A DNA stretch of 64,000 nt, taken from NCBI GenBank assembly GCA_964570765.1, contig CAZMZF010000011.1, forward strand, positions 18,728-82,727, written 5' to 3'. Of this stretch, positions 44,809 through 53,377 are shown piece after piece; the stretch's first letter is position 1, and every line of letters starts with the position of its first letter. The translations under genes were made by a program, and so were the position numbers. Source of the DNA: CAZMZF01 sp964570765 (GTDB taxonomy: Bacteria; Zixibacteria; MSB-5A5; RBG-16-43-9). Below the pieces are notes generated by a model that saw only the letters and a list, made by a program, of their open reading frames with translations, had not been told where the DNA came from and ran no database searches.

Positions 44809-47580
44809 ATGCCTGAACTATTTTTCAAAAAGATGGTAGTTTTAGGTAAGAATGACTCAGCTTCTGAAAAAGATACAGTAGAAGTTTCAGCAGTCAAACT
44901 GGTTGATTTGAAAATAGAAAACAAATTGAATTCCCCTGTCAGTTTAAAAAAGATAAAACCCAAGGAGATTGAAGCACTTGATGATTTCTTAGAAGAGGGC
45001 AATTTAGTTATTTTTGGCTTTGAAGATTGGCAGAAAATCCTGAAAAAACTATCCATTCAACCAGAAAATGTTTTAGACCTGAAAGAATTATCTAAAATAC
45101 TTTTACCCCGCTTAAAAGAATTTAAGTTAGAAACGGTTGCTCAGTATTTCAATTTAGATTCGACTTATTCCAGAAAAGAAGCTGAGTCGGTTAATCAGAT
45201 TTTATTAGCCTTACTTCATAGACTCCAGAAATTAAGCCCATCTGTTTTTCAGCAACTTTTGAGCCTTTCTTTCGGGGCAAAAGATAGCTGTTCAAAGTTT
45301 CTTATAGAGGGAAGGAAAATAGAGCTTAAAGATTTCGTGCCTTTTGAAGAAAATGAAAAGCTTCTGCTCGATTTCCAGGGCAGTCGAGGTGAGAAAGAGA
45401 CAGGCTCAAAGAAAAATTATAGTTTCATCTGGCTGAAAGAGGAAAAGGTTTTAGAATATTACCAGAGCGATGGGTTGATTTCCACACAGATGGAGAGATT
45501 TGAACAAAGGGAAGAACAGAAAAAGATGGCTCAGAAAGTGGCTTCAGCTTTTAACCAGGGTGAATTCCTTTTAGTTGAAGCCGGGGCAGGTGTGGGGAAA
45601 TCTTTAGCCTATCTGGTGCCTGCTTTATTATGGGCAGAAAAAAATAATGAAAAAAGTATTATCTCAACCAATACCAAGAATCTTCAGGAGCAGCTTTTCT
45701 TTAAGGACCTTCCGCTTTTAGAAAAAGCGCTCCCCTTTAAATTCAAAGTTACCCTGCTTAAAGGGAAAAGAAATTATCTTTGTCTTTACCGGCTTTATGA
45801 CTGGATAAATAAAGCCGAATACGAGCTTCCCCTTGAAGACCAGAAAAGCCTGGCAAATTTAGCAGTCTGGGCTTCAGAGACCAAATCCGGAGATGTTGCT
45901 GAAAATAGTGGATTTGACCTATCTAAAGATATCTCTGTGTGGAACAGAGTCCTGTGTGATGGGAGCTTTTGTCTGAACCAGGAATGTCCATATTATCAAA
46001 GATGCTTCTATTTTAAAATCAGAAGGGAGGCACAAAGATCAGACCTGTTAGTGATCAATCATTCCCTTTTATTCTCAGACCTTTTAGCCGAAGGGAGGAT
46101 TTTAGTAGCAGATAATTTGATTTTGGATGAAGCTCATAACTTAGAAAATGTGGCAACCCAGTTTTTAGGAAAAGAGCTTTCCTTCTGGAGAATAAAAGAG
46201 GTCTTGGACAGGGTTTATCATAGAAAGCTTGAAGCAGAATGGGGAGTTTTAGGGGAAATTAAATTAAGGTTTAAGCAAGGATCTTTGAAAAAAGTTGAAA
46301 GGGTCTGGTCAGAGGAGAAGCTGAAAAAAGGGATAGAGGAGGTTATTAAAACTTATAAATTCTCTGAAGAGTTTTTCAAAAAAGTTCCTTCCCGCTTAAG
46401 AGGATATTCTTCCACTGATAGCTTTAAACTTAGATATAAAAAGGATGAGCCCTTGATTTCAGAGTTAAAAGAGGAAGGTGAAAAGCTTTTAAATCATTTT
46501 AAGAAATTGAAGGATAGTTTAGAAGCAATCTCAACCGGATTAGAGGAATTTAAAAGCTCAAAGTTGGAGGGAAAATATGAAAACCTTCAACAGCTTCAAG
46601 CCGATATAGCGGAAATTCAGTCTCTGATCGACACAGCTAAAGCTTTGTTTTCAGCCGAGGACCAAGAGTTTGTCTTCTGGATAGAGTTTTCAGCTCAAAA
46701 GGATGGGATTGATTCTAAATTCTATATGGCTCCCTTAGAGGTTGGGGAAAGTTTAAATCAGCTTTTGTATGCCAATCTACGAACGGCTATATTTACTTCG
46801 GCTACTCTTTCAGTTAATGGAGATTTCTCTTATATAAAAGAAAGATTAGGTTTAAATATCTTAGAAGAAGAAAGGGTTAAAACCCTTTGCCTGGGATCTG
46901 CTTTTGCTTTTGAAAAGCAGGCCAAGGTTTTAATCCCCTCATTCATACCCTCTCCTAAGGAAGAAGGTTATGTAAAAGTTGCAAAAGAGTTAATAGAGGA
47001 ATGTGGTAAAAAATATAGAAAAAATATTCTGGCTTTGTTCACCTCCTATGAGATGTTGGATGAAGTATATAAAAGCCTTAAATCAGGTTTTGAAGAAGAT
47101 GGAATCGTATTTTTAGCCCAGGGAAAAGATGGGCAGAGTACTAATCTATTTGAGAGGTTTAAAGGTGAAAAGGGTGCCATCCTTTTAGGAACATCTTCTT
47201 TCTGGGAAGGAGTAGATGCCCCGGGTAAAGCTTTGGAAATTCTAATCCTGGTAAAATTGCCTTTTGCAGTGCCAACTGAGCCTTTAGTAAGTGCCCGGAT
47301 GGAGAAGTTAGAAAGTGCCGGAGAAAACCCATTTTTGAGCTACTCTTTGCCTGAGGCGGTAATAAAGTTCAAGCAAGGTTTTGGAAGGCTTATCCGGAAA
47401 AAGGACGATTATGGATTGGTGATAATCCTGGATAGCCGGGTTCTAACCCAGAGGTATGGGAGATTTTTTTTAGATTCGCTCCCGGTAAAGAGTGGGGTAG
47501 TTAAAAACAAAAAGGAGCTTTTAGATGAGATATCCAGATGGTTTGGAAAAGAAACAAAATTAACCCAGTTAAAAAACTGA
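44809..47580 (+). CDS. dinG: DinG-type ATP-dependent helicase with a degenerate exonuclease-like N-terminus
   Basis: A 923-residue superfamily 2 (XPD/DinG) helicase. Helicase motifs are LVEAGAGVGKSLAYLVPAL (Walker A, about residue 257), a cysteine cluster CDGSFCLNQECPYYQRC (about 383-399) that would bind a 4Fe-4S cluster, NLILDEAHNLENVA (DEAH, about 439), LGTSSFWEGVDAPGK, and FKQGFGRLIRKKDDYG (motif VI). Residues ~1-170 align in pattern with the DnaQ-like exonuclease of Bacillus-type DinG (TVEVSAVKLVDLKIENKLNS; DLKELSKILLPRLKEFKLE), but the acidic catalytic residues are missing. It acts on DNA, probably in repair of unusual structures. Confidence 0.9.
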   Translation: MPELFFKKMVVLGKNDSASEKDTVEVSAVKLVDLKIENKLNSPVSLKKIKPKEIEALDDFLEEGNLVIFGFEDWQKILKKLSIQPENVLDLKELSKILLPRLKEFKLETVAQYFNLDSTYSRKEAESVNQILLALLHRLQKLSPSVFQQLLSLSFGAKDSCSKFLIEGRKIELKDFVPFEENEKLLLDFQGSRGEKETGSKKNYSFIWLKEEKVLEYYQSDGLISTQMERFEQREEQKKMAQKVASAFNQGEFLLVEAGAGVGKSLAYLVPALLWAEKNNEKSIISTNTKNLQEQLFFKDLPLLEKALPFKFKVTLLKGKRNYLCLYRLYDWINKAEYELPLEDQKSLANLAVWASETKSGDVAENSGFDLSKDISVWNRVLCDGSFCLNQECPYYQRCFYFKIRREAQRSDLLVINHSLLFSDLLAEGRILVADNLILDEAHNLENVATQFLGKELSFWRIKEVLDRVYHRKLEAEWGVLGEIKLRFKQGSLKKVERVWSEEKLKKGIEEVIKTYKFSEEFFKKVPSRLRGYSSTDSFKLRYKKDEPLISELKEEGEKLLNHFKKLKDSLEAISTGLEEFKSSKLEGKYENLQQLQADIAEIQSLIDTAKALFSAEDQEFVFWIEFSAQKDGIDSKFYMAPLEVGESLNQLLYANLRTAIFTSATLSVNGDFSYIKERLGLNILEEERVKTLCLGSAFAFEKQAKVLIPSFIPSPKEEGYVKVAKELIEECGKKYRKNILALFTSYEMLDEVYKSLKSGFEEDGIVFLAQGKDGQSTNLFERFKGEKGAILLGTSSFWEGVDAPGKALEILILVKLPFAVPTEPLVSARMEKLESAGENPFLSYSLPEAVIKFKQGFGRLIRKKDDYGLVIILDSRVLTQRYGRFFLDSLPVKSGVVKNKKELLDEISRWFGKETKLTQLKN

Positions 47581-47590
47581 GGAGTAAAAT

Positions 47591-49111
47591 ATTAAATATA
47601 TTACAATCGACGGGGAAAATCTAAAATTAGAACAGATCGAGGAAGTGGCTTTTGGAAAAGCTTTGGTCAGGCTTTCCCAAAAAGCTATTCCAAAAATTAA
47701 CCGCTGTAGAAGATATGTGGAAGAGATAGTTAAAAAAGGGGAGACAGTTTACGGGATAAATACAGGCTTTGGAAAGCTCTGTCGGGTCAAAATCAGCCCA
47801 GTGGAGATAGAAAAGTTACAGAAGAATTTAATCTTGAGCCATGCAATTGGGGTTGGTCCAGTCTTCTGTGAGGAAGAGGTTAGAGCCGCAATCCTTCTGC
47901 AGGCGAATGTCTTAGCCAAAGGTTATTCAGGAGTGAGAGTAGAGGTAATTGAAAGTCTGATCAAATTATTAAACTCCGGAATTACCCCTATGGTTCCGGA
48001 AAAAGGCTCGGTTGGAGCATCTGGAGATTTAGCCCCTCTATCTTTTATAGCTCTGGTCTTAATTGGAGAGGGATGGGCTTTTTATCCGAATTTGGATCCT
48101 TGGGATAAGAAAAGATTAGTTTCAGGTAAACAGGCATTGAAGAAAGCTGGAATAAAACCTTTGAAACTTTCTGCAAAGGAAGGCATTGCTTTAATTAATG
48201 GTACCGAGATGATGACCGGCTTAGGGGTCTTAACCTTACTTAAGGGAGAGAGATTGGCTGAGTTAGCGGATATGGCTGGAGCATTAAGCTGTGAGGCGGC
48301 TTTAGCTACTCCAGTGGCATTTGACGAGGATTTGCAAAAGGTAAGAGCGCATAAAGGACAGAAAATCTCTGCTTATAATTTAGTGCAGCTTATGAAAAAT
48401 AGCCAGATCCGGGAGTTCCATAAAGCCTGTCCCAAAGTGCAAGACCCTTACTCTTTTCGCTGTATGCCCCAGGTTCACGGCGCAGTCAGGGATGTATTAG
48501 GTTATGTCCGCTCGGTCTTAGAGGTGGAAATAAATTCAGCCACAGATAACCCTTTAATCTTTCCGGAGAAGAATAAAATCATCTCTGGTGGGAACTTTCA
48601 CGGAGAACCAGTAGCATTAGCCTTAGATTTCTTAGGGATAGCATTAGCTGAGCTTGCCAGTATCTCCGAAAGAAGAATAGCCGCGATGATGGACCCGAAT
48701 ATCACCGACCTGCCAGCTTTTCTTATCTCTGAGCCAGGAATAAACTCAGGCTTGATGATGGCTCAGACTACAGCCGCGGCCTTGGTCTCAGAGAATAAAA
48801 TCTTAGCTCATCCAGCCTCAGTTGACTCTATCCCCACCTCTTTAAATCAGGAAGACCATGTGAGTATGGGGACGATTTCTTCAAGAAAAGCAAGGGAAAT
48901 AGCGAATAATGTCGAGGAGGTTCTGGCAATTGAATTTTTATGTGCTTATCAGGGGGTTTGTTTCAGAGCCCCTTTAAAGCCAGGTATTGGAACGAATAAG
49001 ATATTTAACAGAATAAAACAAAGGGTCAAAGAGATCAAAGAAGACAGGATATTGGTTGGGGATTTGGTTAAAATTAAAGAGCTGATGAGGGTTAAATTCG
49101 AAACTTCGTAG
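47591..49111 (+). CDS. hutH: Histidine ammonia-lyase, probable ATT start codon
   Basis: It converts histidine to urocanate and ammonia. Motifs: the MIO-forming Ala-Ser-Gly in GSVGASGDLAPLSF, VYGINTGFGKL, NLILSHAIGVGP (His as in HAL), LINGTEMMTG, SATDNPLIF and GGNFHGEPVA. An in-frame GTG lies at 47645, but the frame from 47591 reads IKYITIDGENLKLEQIEEV, the normal HutH N-terminus, with an in-frame TAA at 47585. The codon at 47591 is ATT, six bases after GGAG (47581-47584), giving 506 residues, the usual length. No other hut gene is adjacent. The TAG stop is part of a palindromic repeat. Confidence 0.9.
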   Translation: MKYITIDGENLKLEQIEEVAFGKALVRLSQKAIPKINRCRRYVEEIVKKGETVYGINTGFGKLCRVKISPVEIEKLQKNLILSHAIGVGPVFCEEEVRAAILLQANVLAKGYSGVRVEVIESLIKLLNSGITPMVPEKGSVGASGDLAPLSFIALVLIGEGWAFYPNLDPWDKKRLVSGKQALKKAGIKPLKLSAKEGIALINGTEMMTGLGVLTLLKGERLAELADMAGALSCEAALATPVAFDEDLQKVRAHKGQKISAYNLVQLMKNSQIREFHKACPKVQDPYSFRCMPQVHGAVRDVLGYVRSVLEVEINSATDNPLIFPEKNKIISGGNFHGEPVALALDFLGIALAELASISERRIAAMMDPNITDLPAFLISEPGINSGLMMAQTTAAALVSENKILAHPASVDSIPTSLNQEDHVSMGTISSRKAREIANNVEEVLAIEFLCAYQGVCFRAPLKPGIGTNKIFNRIKQRVKEIKEDRILVGDLVKIKELMRVKFETS

Positions 49112-49197
49112 GTCGGGCTGTCCGAACTTGGATCCTGCGGATTGGAGACTGCCCGACAAAATATAAATTGTCGGGTAGCTATCACAACCCGACCTAC
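49108..49197. repeat. Inverted repeat GTAGGTCGGG...CCCGACCTAC at the hutH stop
   Basis: Outer arms GTAGGTCGGG (49108-49117) and CCCGACCTAC (49188-49197), with an inner GCCCGACAAAATATAAATTG TCGGG hairpin. The left arm contains the hutH stop codon TAG (49109-49111). Confidence 0.85.
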
Positions 49198-49288
49198 TTT
49201 AAAAAATTAATTTCATTTGTGAAAAAGGGAGGAGGTTCTTATATCCTTCATTTAAGAATGATATAATACAAAGGTAAAGGAGAGAATA

Positions 49289-50158
49289 ATGAAAAAATTC
49301 AGGATTTTGTTTTTAATTATAATAGTCGTAGGATTAGTCCTTTATTTTTTGCTTAAGACCAAAGGGGAAAAGAATAAAAACCAGATATCCGCCTCAGGAA
49401 CAATAGAAATCACTGAGGTAGAGGTAAGCTCAAAGCTTTCCGGAAGGATAGAAAAGCTTATGATAGATGAAGGGGATAGCGTAATTAAAGGCCAAGTTTT
49501 AATCGAGTTAGAAGATAAAGAGCTTCAAGCTCAGCTAAAACAGGTAGAGGCGGTTTATCAGGTTTCTTTGGCCCAGCTATCGCAGTCAAAGACGAATCTT
49601 GAAAATATCAAATCTAATTTAGAGAGGATAAAAGAGCTTTTTAAAGCGGGAAGCTCTACCCAGCAGCAGTTAGATGATATGGAGACAAAATATCAGGTGG
49701 CAAAGGAACAGCTTAATTTGGTTACTCATCAGATTGAACAGAACAAAGCCACCATAGATTTAGTCAAAACCCAGATGGAGAACTCGATAATCAAATCACC
49801 CATAAATGGTTTAGTGCTGAGTAAAAACACAGAAATGGGTGAAGTGGTCTTGCCCGGCAACTCTCTTTTGACCTTAGGGGATCTCTCCAAGCCCTGGGTG
49901 AAAATCTATATAAAGGAAACAGATTTAGGTAAAGTTAAGCTCGGTCAGAAGGCTGAGGTTAGAATCGATACCTATCCAGATAAAGTTTTTGAGGGGAAGG
50001 TTACTTATATCTCCAATCAGGCTGAATTCACCCCCAAGAATATTCAGACCAAAGAGGAAAGAGTAAAATTAGTTTTTGGAATAAAGGTCAGCCTGGATAA
50101 TCCTTTGCAGATTTTAAAGCCGGGTATGCCGGCTGATGTGAGTTTATTAAAAGAATAA
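49289..50158 (+). CDS. HlyD-family periplasmic adaptor (membrane fusion protein)
   Basis: A 289-residue protein with an N-terminal membrane anchor (FLIIIVVGLVLYFLL, residues ~6-22), a biotinyl-lipoyl half motif (GRIEKLMIDEGDSVIKGQVL), a coiled-coil hairpin (QVEAVYQVSLAQLSQSKTNL ... EQLNLVTHQIEQNKATI), the second lipoyl half (IKSPINGLVLSKNTEMGEVV) and a beta-barrel domain. It bridges an inner-membrane transporter and the outer membrane. It is followed by two ABC ATPases and two ABC-2 permeases, an arrangement like E. coli ybhGFSR, so all five should form one efflux system. Confidence 0.92.
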   Translation: MKKFRILFLIIIVVGLVLYFLLKTKGEKNKNQISASGTIEITEVEVSSKLSGRIEKLMIDEGDSVIKGQVLIELEDKELQAQLKQVEAVYQVSLAQLSQSKTNLENIKSNLERIKELFKAGSSTQQQLDDMETKYQVAKEQLNLVTHQIEQNKATIDLVKTQMENSIIKSPINGLVLSKNTEMGEVVLPGNSLLTLGDLSKPWVKIYIKETDLGKVKLGQKAEVRIDTYPDKVFEGKVTYISNQAEFTPKNIQTKEERVKLVFGIKVSLDNPLQILKPGMPADVSLLKE

Positions 50159-50167
50159 AAAAGATGA

Positions 50168-50382
50168 CTGGAGTGCGAATCTTCAGGTTCTGTTTCAAAA
50201 CCGGATATAAGAGAGTGTCATTCTGAGTCCCCGTAGGGGACGAAGAATCTCTGTACGAACCAAAGAGATTCTTCGGTCGCTACTCTCCCTCAGAATGACA
50301 GACTGGACTTTTTAGCACTCATTGGTGGTCGTCGAGTCCCCTGACTCGACAACCAAGCATTGACACGGTCAATGCACTCCAA
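50168..50382. repeat. Dispersed repeat, GGAGTG...CACTCC family, copy 7, containing a nested MITE-like inverted repeat
   Basis: Starts CTGGAGTGCGAATCTTC and ends GACACGGTCAATGCACTCCA. Nested within are TGTCATTCTGAG (50216-50227) and its inverse CTCAGAATGACA (50289-50300), which enclose CGAAGAATCTCT (50241-50252) and AGAGATTCTTCG (50264-50275). A GAGTCCCCTGACTCGAC hairpin follows (about 50334-50350). It fills the gap between the HlyD gene and the first ATPase gene. Confidence 0.85.
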
Positions 50383-50406
50383 AAACACCCATACTTTTGA
50401 AATCTT

Positions 50407-51309
50407 ATGGTGGAGATATTAAATCTACAGAAAAAATTCGATTCAGTAATAGCCATTGATAATCTCAGTTTGAAAATAGAAAAAGGGGAGATGGTGGGAC
50501 TGGTAGGTCCGGATGGAGCCGGGAAGACTACTTTGATGAGGATTTTATCTGCGATCCTCTTGCCTACTTCCGGAACTGCATCAGTAGCTGGATATGATAT
50601 AAATAAAGAATCAGAAAAACTCAAAGAGAGAATCGGATATATGCCCCAGCGGTTTGGTCTGTATGAGGATTTGACGGTGCTGGAAAATCTTAATTTTTTT
50701 TCCGAGCTCTATCAGCTTAGCAGAGAAAAAAGAAAAGAAAAATACAAAGAGGTTTTCGGGTTCAGCCAGCTTGAGCCGTTTAGAGATTTCCTGGCTGGAA
50801 ATCTTTCCGGGGGGATGAAGCAGAAATTGGCTTTGTCCTGTGTCCTTTTGCATAACCCGGAGGTTCTGCTCTTAGATGAGCCTACACGTGGGGTTGATCC
50901 GATTTCGCGAAGAGACTTCTGGGGAATCCTTTATGAGCAACAAAAAAAAAGGATGACCATTTTCATCTCCACCTCCTATATGGATGAGGCAGAAAGATGC
51001 CAGAGAGTTGTCTTTTTAGATAAGGGTAAATTAATCGCTTATGATACCCCTATCAGGCTTAAAAAGATAATGGAAAAGGCTCTTTTTGAGCTAAGCTGTG
51101 ATAAAAGGAGGGAAGCAAGAACGTTTCTGGAAAAAGTGGAAGGTGTTTCAGGGATCTCCATTTTTGGCGAGAAGATTCATTTTACGGTGAAGGATGAAAA
51201 GATTCTGGATGATATTAAATCTATTCTGCGAGATAACAGTATTGTAATTTTCAGTTTGAGAAGGATTGCACCTTCTTTAGAAGATATCTTCATTTTGCTC
51301 AAGCAGTAA
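50407..51309 (+). CDS. ABC transporter ATP-binding protein 1 of the HlyD-linked exporter
   Basis: A 300-residue ATPase: Walker A GLVGPDGAGKTTLMRIL, Q-loop YMPQRFGLYEDLTVLEN, signature NLSGGMKQKLAL, Walker B VLLLDEPTRGVDPIS and switch ISTSYMDEAERC (Ser-Tyr where His is usual). The canonical switch His is replaced, which suggests an asymmetric nucleotide-site pair with the second ATPase. It is followed 15 bases later by ATPase 2. A C-terminal ~75-residue domain ends in APSLEDIFILL. Confidence 0.92.
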   Translation: MVEILNLQKKFDSVIAIDNLSLKIEKGEMVGLVGPDGAGKTTLMRILSAILLPTSGTASVAGYDINKESEKLKERIGYMPQRFGLYEDLTVLENLNFFSELYQLSREKRKEKYKEVFGFSQLEPFRDFLAGNLSGGMKQKLALSCVLLHNPEVLLLDEPTRGVDPISRRDFWGILYEQQKKRMTIFISTSYMDEAERCQRVVFLDKGKLIAYDTPIRLKKIMEKALFELSCDKRREARTFLEKVEGVSGISIFGEKIHFTVKDEKILDDIKSILRDNSIVIFSLRRIAPSLEDIFILLKQ

Positions 51310-51324
51310 GAAAATGAGGATTAG

Positions 51325-52260
51325 ATGGGAAAAGATGGTATTGCAGTAGAAGTGGAGAATTTAGTAAAGAGGTTCGGTGATTTCACCGCAGTGGACAATA
51401 TCAGTTTTCAGGTAAATAAAGGTGAAGTTTTCGGCTTTTTAGGACCTAATGGTGCCGGAAAAACAACTACTATAAAGATACTCTGCGGGCTTCTGACCCC
51501 AACATCAGGTAGGGGAAAGGTAGGGGAATATGATGTTTTCACCCAGTCAGAAAAGATCAAAGAGAATATAGGTTATATGTCCCAGAGATTCTCTTTATAT
51601 GAAGACCTGACCGTTGAAGAGAACATAGATTTCTATGGCGGGATATACAAGGTGAAAAAGGAGCTCAAAAAGGATAAAAAGGGATGGGTCTTAAAAATGG
51701 CAGACCTGGAGGATAAAAGAAAGAGAAAAACCAGAGAGTTAGCCTTAGGCTGGAAACAAAGATTAGCCTTGGGGTGTGCTCTTTTGCATGACCCGCCTAT
51801 CCTTTTTTTAGATGAACCCACTTCCGGGGTTGACCCTGTTTCCAGACGTAATTTCTGGGATTTAATCTATTCTCTTTCAGACAAAGGGACAACTGTTTTC
51901 GTCACCACTCACTATATGGATGAGGCTGAATATTGCCACCGGTTAGGGCTTATCTTCAGAGGGAGGTTAGTGCAGATTGGAACTCCGGAAGAGCTAAAGG
52001 ACAAATCGATGGCTGGCTCAGTCTGGGAATTAGAGTGCAAAAATCCGATTGAGGCTTTAGAATCTTTGAAAAAAGACAAAAGGGTAATTGAGGCTTCCCT
52101 TTTCGGGATGAATATCCATATCCTCCTTTCCAAAGAAGGGGAAGATCCTGCTTTTGTATCGCAGTTTTTAAAGGAAAAAGGGATTGAGATTATAAGATTA
52201 CAGAAGATAGTCCCCACCTTAGAGGATGTCTTTGTTTCTTTGATCAGAAAGGCGACTTAG
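51325..52260 (+). CDS. ABC transporter ATP-binding protein 2 of the HlyD-linked exporter
   Basis: A 311-residue ATPase: Walker A GFLGPNGAGKTTTIKIL, Q-loop YMSQRFSLYEDLTVEEN, signature region ELALGWKQRLALG (LSGGQ degenerated to LALGW), Walker B ILFLDEPTSGVDPVS and switch VTTHYMDEAEYC with His. The switch His is present here but the signature is altered, the reverse of ATPase 1, so the two look complementary. The C-terminus ends VPTLEDVFVSLI. It lies 3 bases before the first permease. Confidence 0.92.
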   Translation: MGKDGIAVEVENLVKRFGDFTAVDNISFQVNKGEVFGFLGPNGAGKTTTIKILCGLLTPTSGRGKVGEYDVFTQSEKIKENIGYMSQRFSLYEDLTVEENIDFYGGIYKVKKELKKDKKGWVLKMADLEDKRKRKTRELALGWKQRLALGCALLHDPPILFLDEPTSGVDPVSRRNFWDLIYSLSDKGTTVFVTTHYMDEAEYCHRLGLIFRGRLVQIGTPEELKDKSMAGSVWELECKNPIEALESLKKDKRVIEASLFGMNIHILLSKEGEDPAFVSQFLKEKGIEIIRLQKIVPTLEDVFVSLIRKAT

Positions 52261-52263
52261 AAA

Positions 52264-53376
52264 ATGAACTTTAAAAGGTTTTTAGCGGTTGCTTATAAGG
52301 AATTTCTTCAGATCTTCAGAGATGTTCGGGTTTTGATTATGGCTTTTGCCATCCCTCTGATACTTCTAATACTTTTCGGGTATGCGGTAACCTTAGATAT
52401 TAACAATCTTTCCTTAGGGATGTATGACCAGGATAATTCCCAGGAAAGCAGAGAGTTAGTCACAAGTTTAATCCAATCAGGGTATTTTTCATTACAGAGT
52501 TATGCAGGAAGTTACCAGGAACTCCAGGGTCTAATTGAAAAAGGTAAAATTAAAATTGCCCTGGTAATTCCTGAAGATTTTTCCAGAAAGATAAAGTCAG
52601 GGGGTAAAGTGGAGATTCAAACCCTCCTGGATGGTAGTGATGCTAACACTGCCACCATTGGCTCAGGTTATCTTTCAGGGGTTTTACAACTTTTCTCTCA
52701 AAAGTTTATGACCTCAAATACTAAACCGGTAATCGAAGGGAGAATCAGAATCTGGTATAACCAGGAGCTTAAAAGCAAAAATTTTATCATCCCTGGCTTG
52801 ATTGCGGTGATAATGATGATTATCGGGGCATTGTTGACCTCCCTGGTGATTGCCCGTGAATGGGAACGAGGAACAATGGAGCAGTTGATCGCCACTCCGA
52901 TCAGATCTTCTGAGCTTATTTTCGGGAAGCTTGTTCCCTATTTTGTTATAGGGATGATCGACTTGTTGGTAGCAGTCCTTTTAGGCGGCCTAATCTTTAA
53001 GGTTCCATTTCGAGGGAATTTTCTTTTTATGTTTTTAGTTTCAGGTATATTCCTGGTTGGAGCTTTAGGGATCGGGATGTTCATTTCAATCTTGACCAAA
53101 TCCCAGCAATTAGCCTATCAGATGGCGATGTTGACCTCTTTTTTGCCCGGATATTTACTTTCAGGTTTCATCTTCCCGATATTCAGTATGCCTGTTTTCT
53201 TAAGAGTCATCACCTATATTGTGCCAGCCAGATATTATATCAGGATTCTACAAGGGGTCTTTTTGAAAGGAAATGGTCTCAAAATAATGGGACTGGAGGT
53301 TTTACTCTTATCAATATTTGCACTTCTTATGCTGTTTATAGCTAATTTAATCTTTAAAAAGAGGTTACCTGACTGA
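52264..53376 (+). CDS. ABC-2 permease 1 of the HlyD-linked exporter (YbhS/YhhJ-like)
   Basis: A 370-residue permease. An N-terminal helix (VLIMAFAIPLILLILFGYAV) is followed by a ~150-residue periplasmic domain (SLGMYDQDNSQESRELVTSL, TLLDGSDANTATIGSGYL), then five membrane helices with REWERGTMEQLIATPI and VPARYYIRILQGVFLKG. This is the ABC2_membrane_3 layout. It is 43% or so the same in appearance as the next gene by eye, a duplicated permease pair; exact identity was not computed. Confidence 0.9.
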   Translation: MNFKRFLAVAYKEFLQIFRDVRVLIMAFAIPLILLILFGYAVTLDINNLSLGMYDQDNSQESRELVTSLIQSGYFSLQSYAGSYQELQGLIEKGKIKIALVIPEDFSRKIKSGGKVEIQTLLDGSDANTATIGSGYLSGVLQLFSQKFMTSNTKPVIEGRIRIWYNQELKSKNFIIPGLIAVIMMIIGALLTSLVIAREWERGTMEQLIATPIRSSELIFGKLVPYFVIGMIDLLVAVLLGGLIFKVPFRGNFLFMFLVSGIFLVGALGIGMFISILTKSQQLAYQMAMLTSFLPGYLLSGFIFPIFSMPVFLRVITYIVPARYYIRILQGVFLKGNGLKIMGLEVLLLSIFALLMLFIANLIFKKRLPD

Positions 53377-53377
53377 T

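Noticed and set aside
5139..50406. CRISPR-like series of repeats
   Set aside because: The palindromes are dispersed, differ in sequence and lack regular spacers; no cas gene is present.
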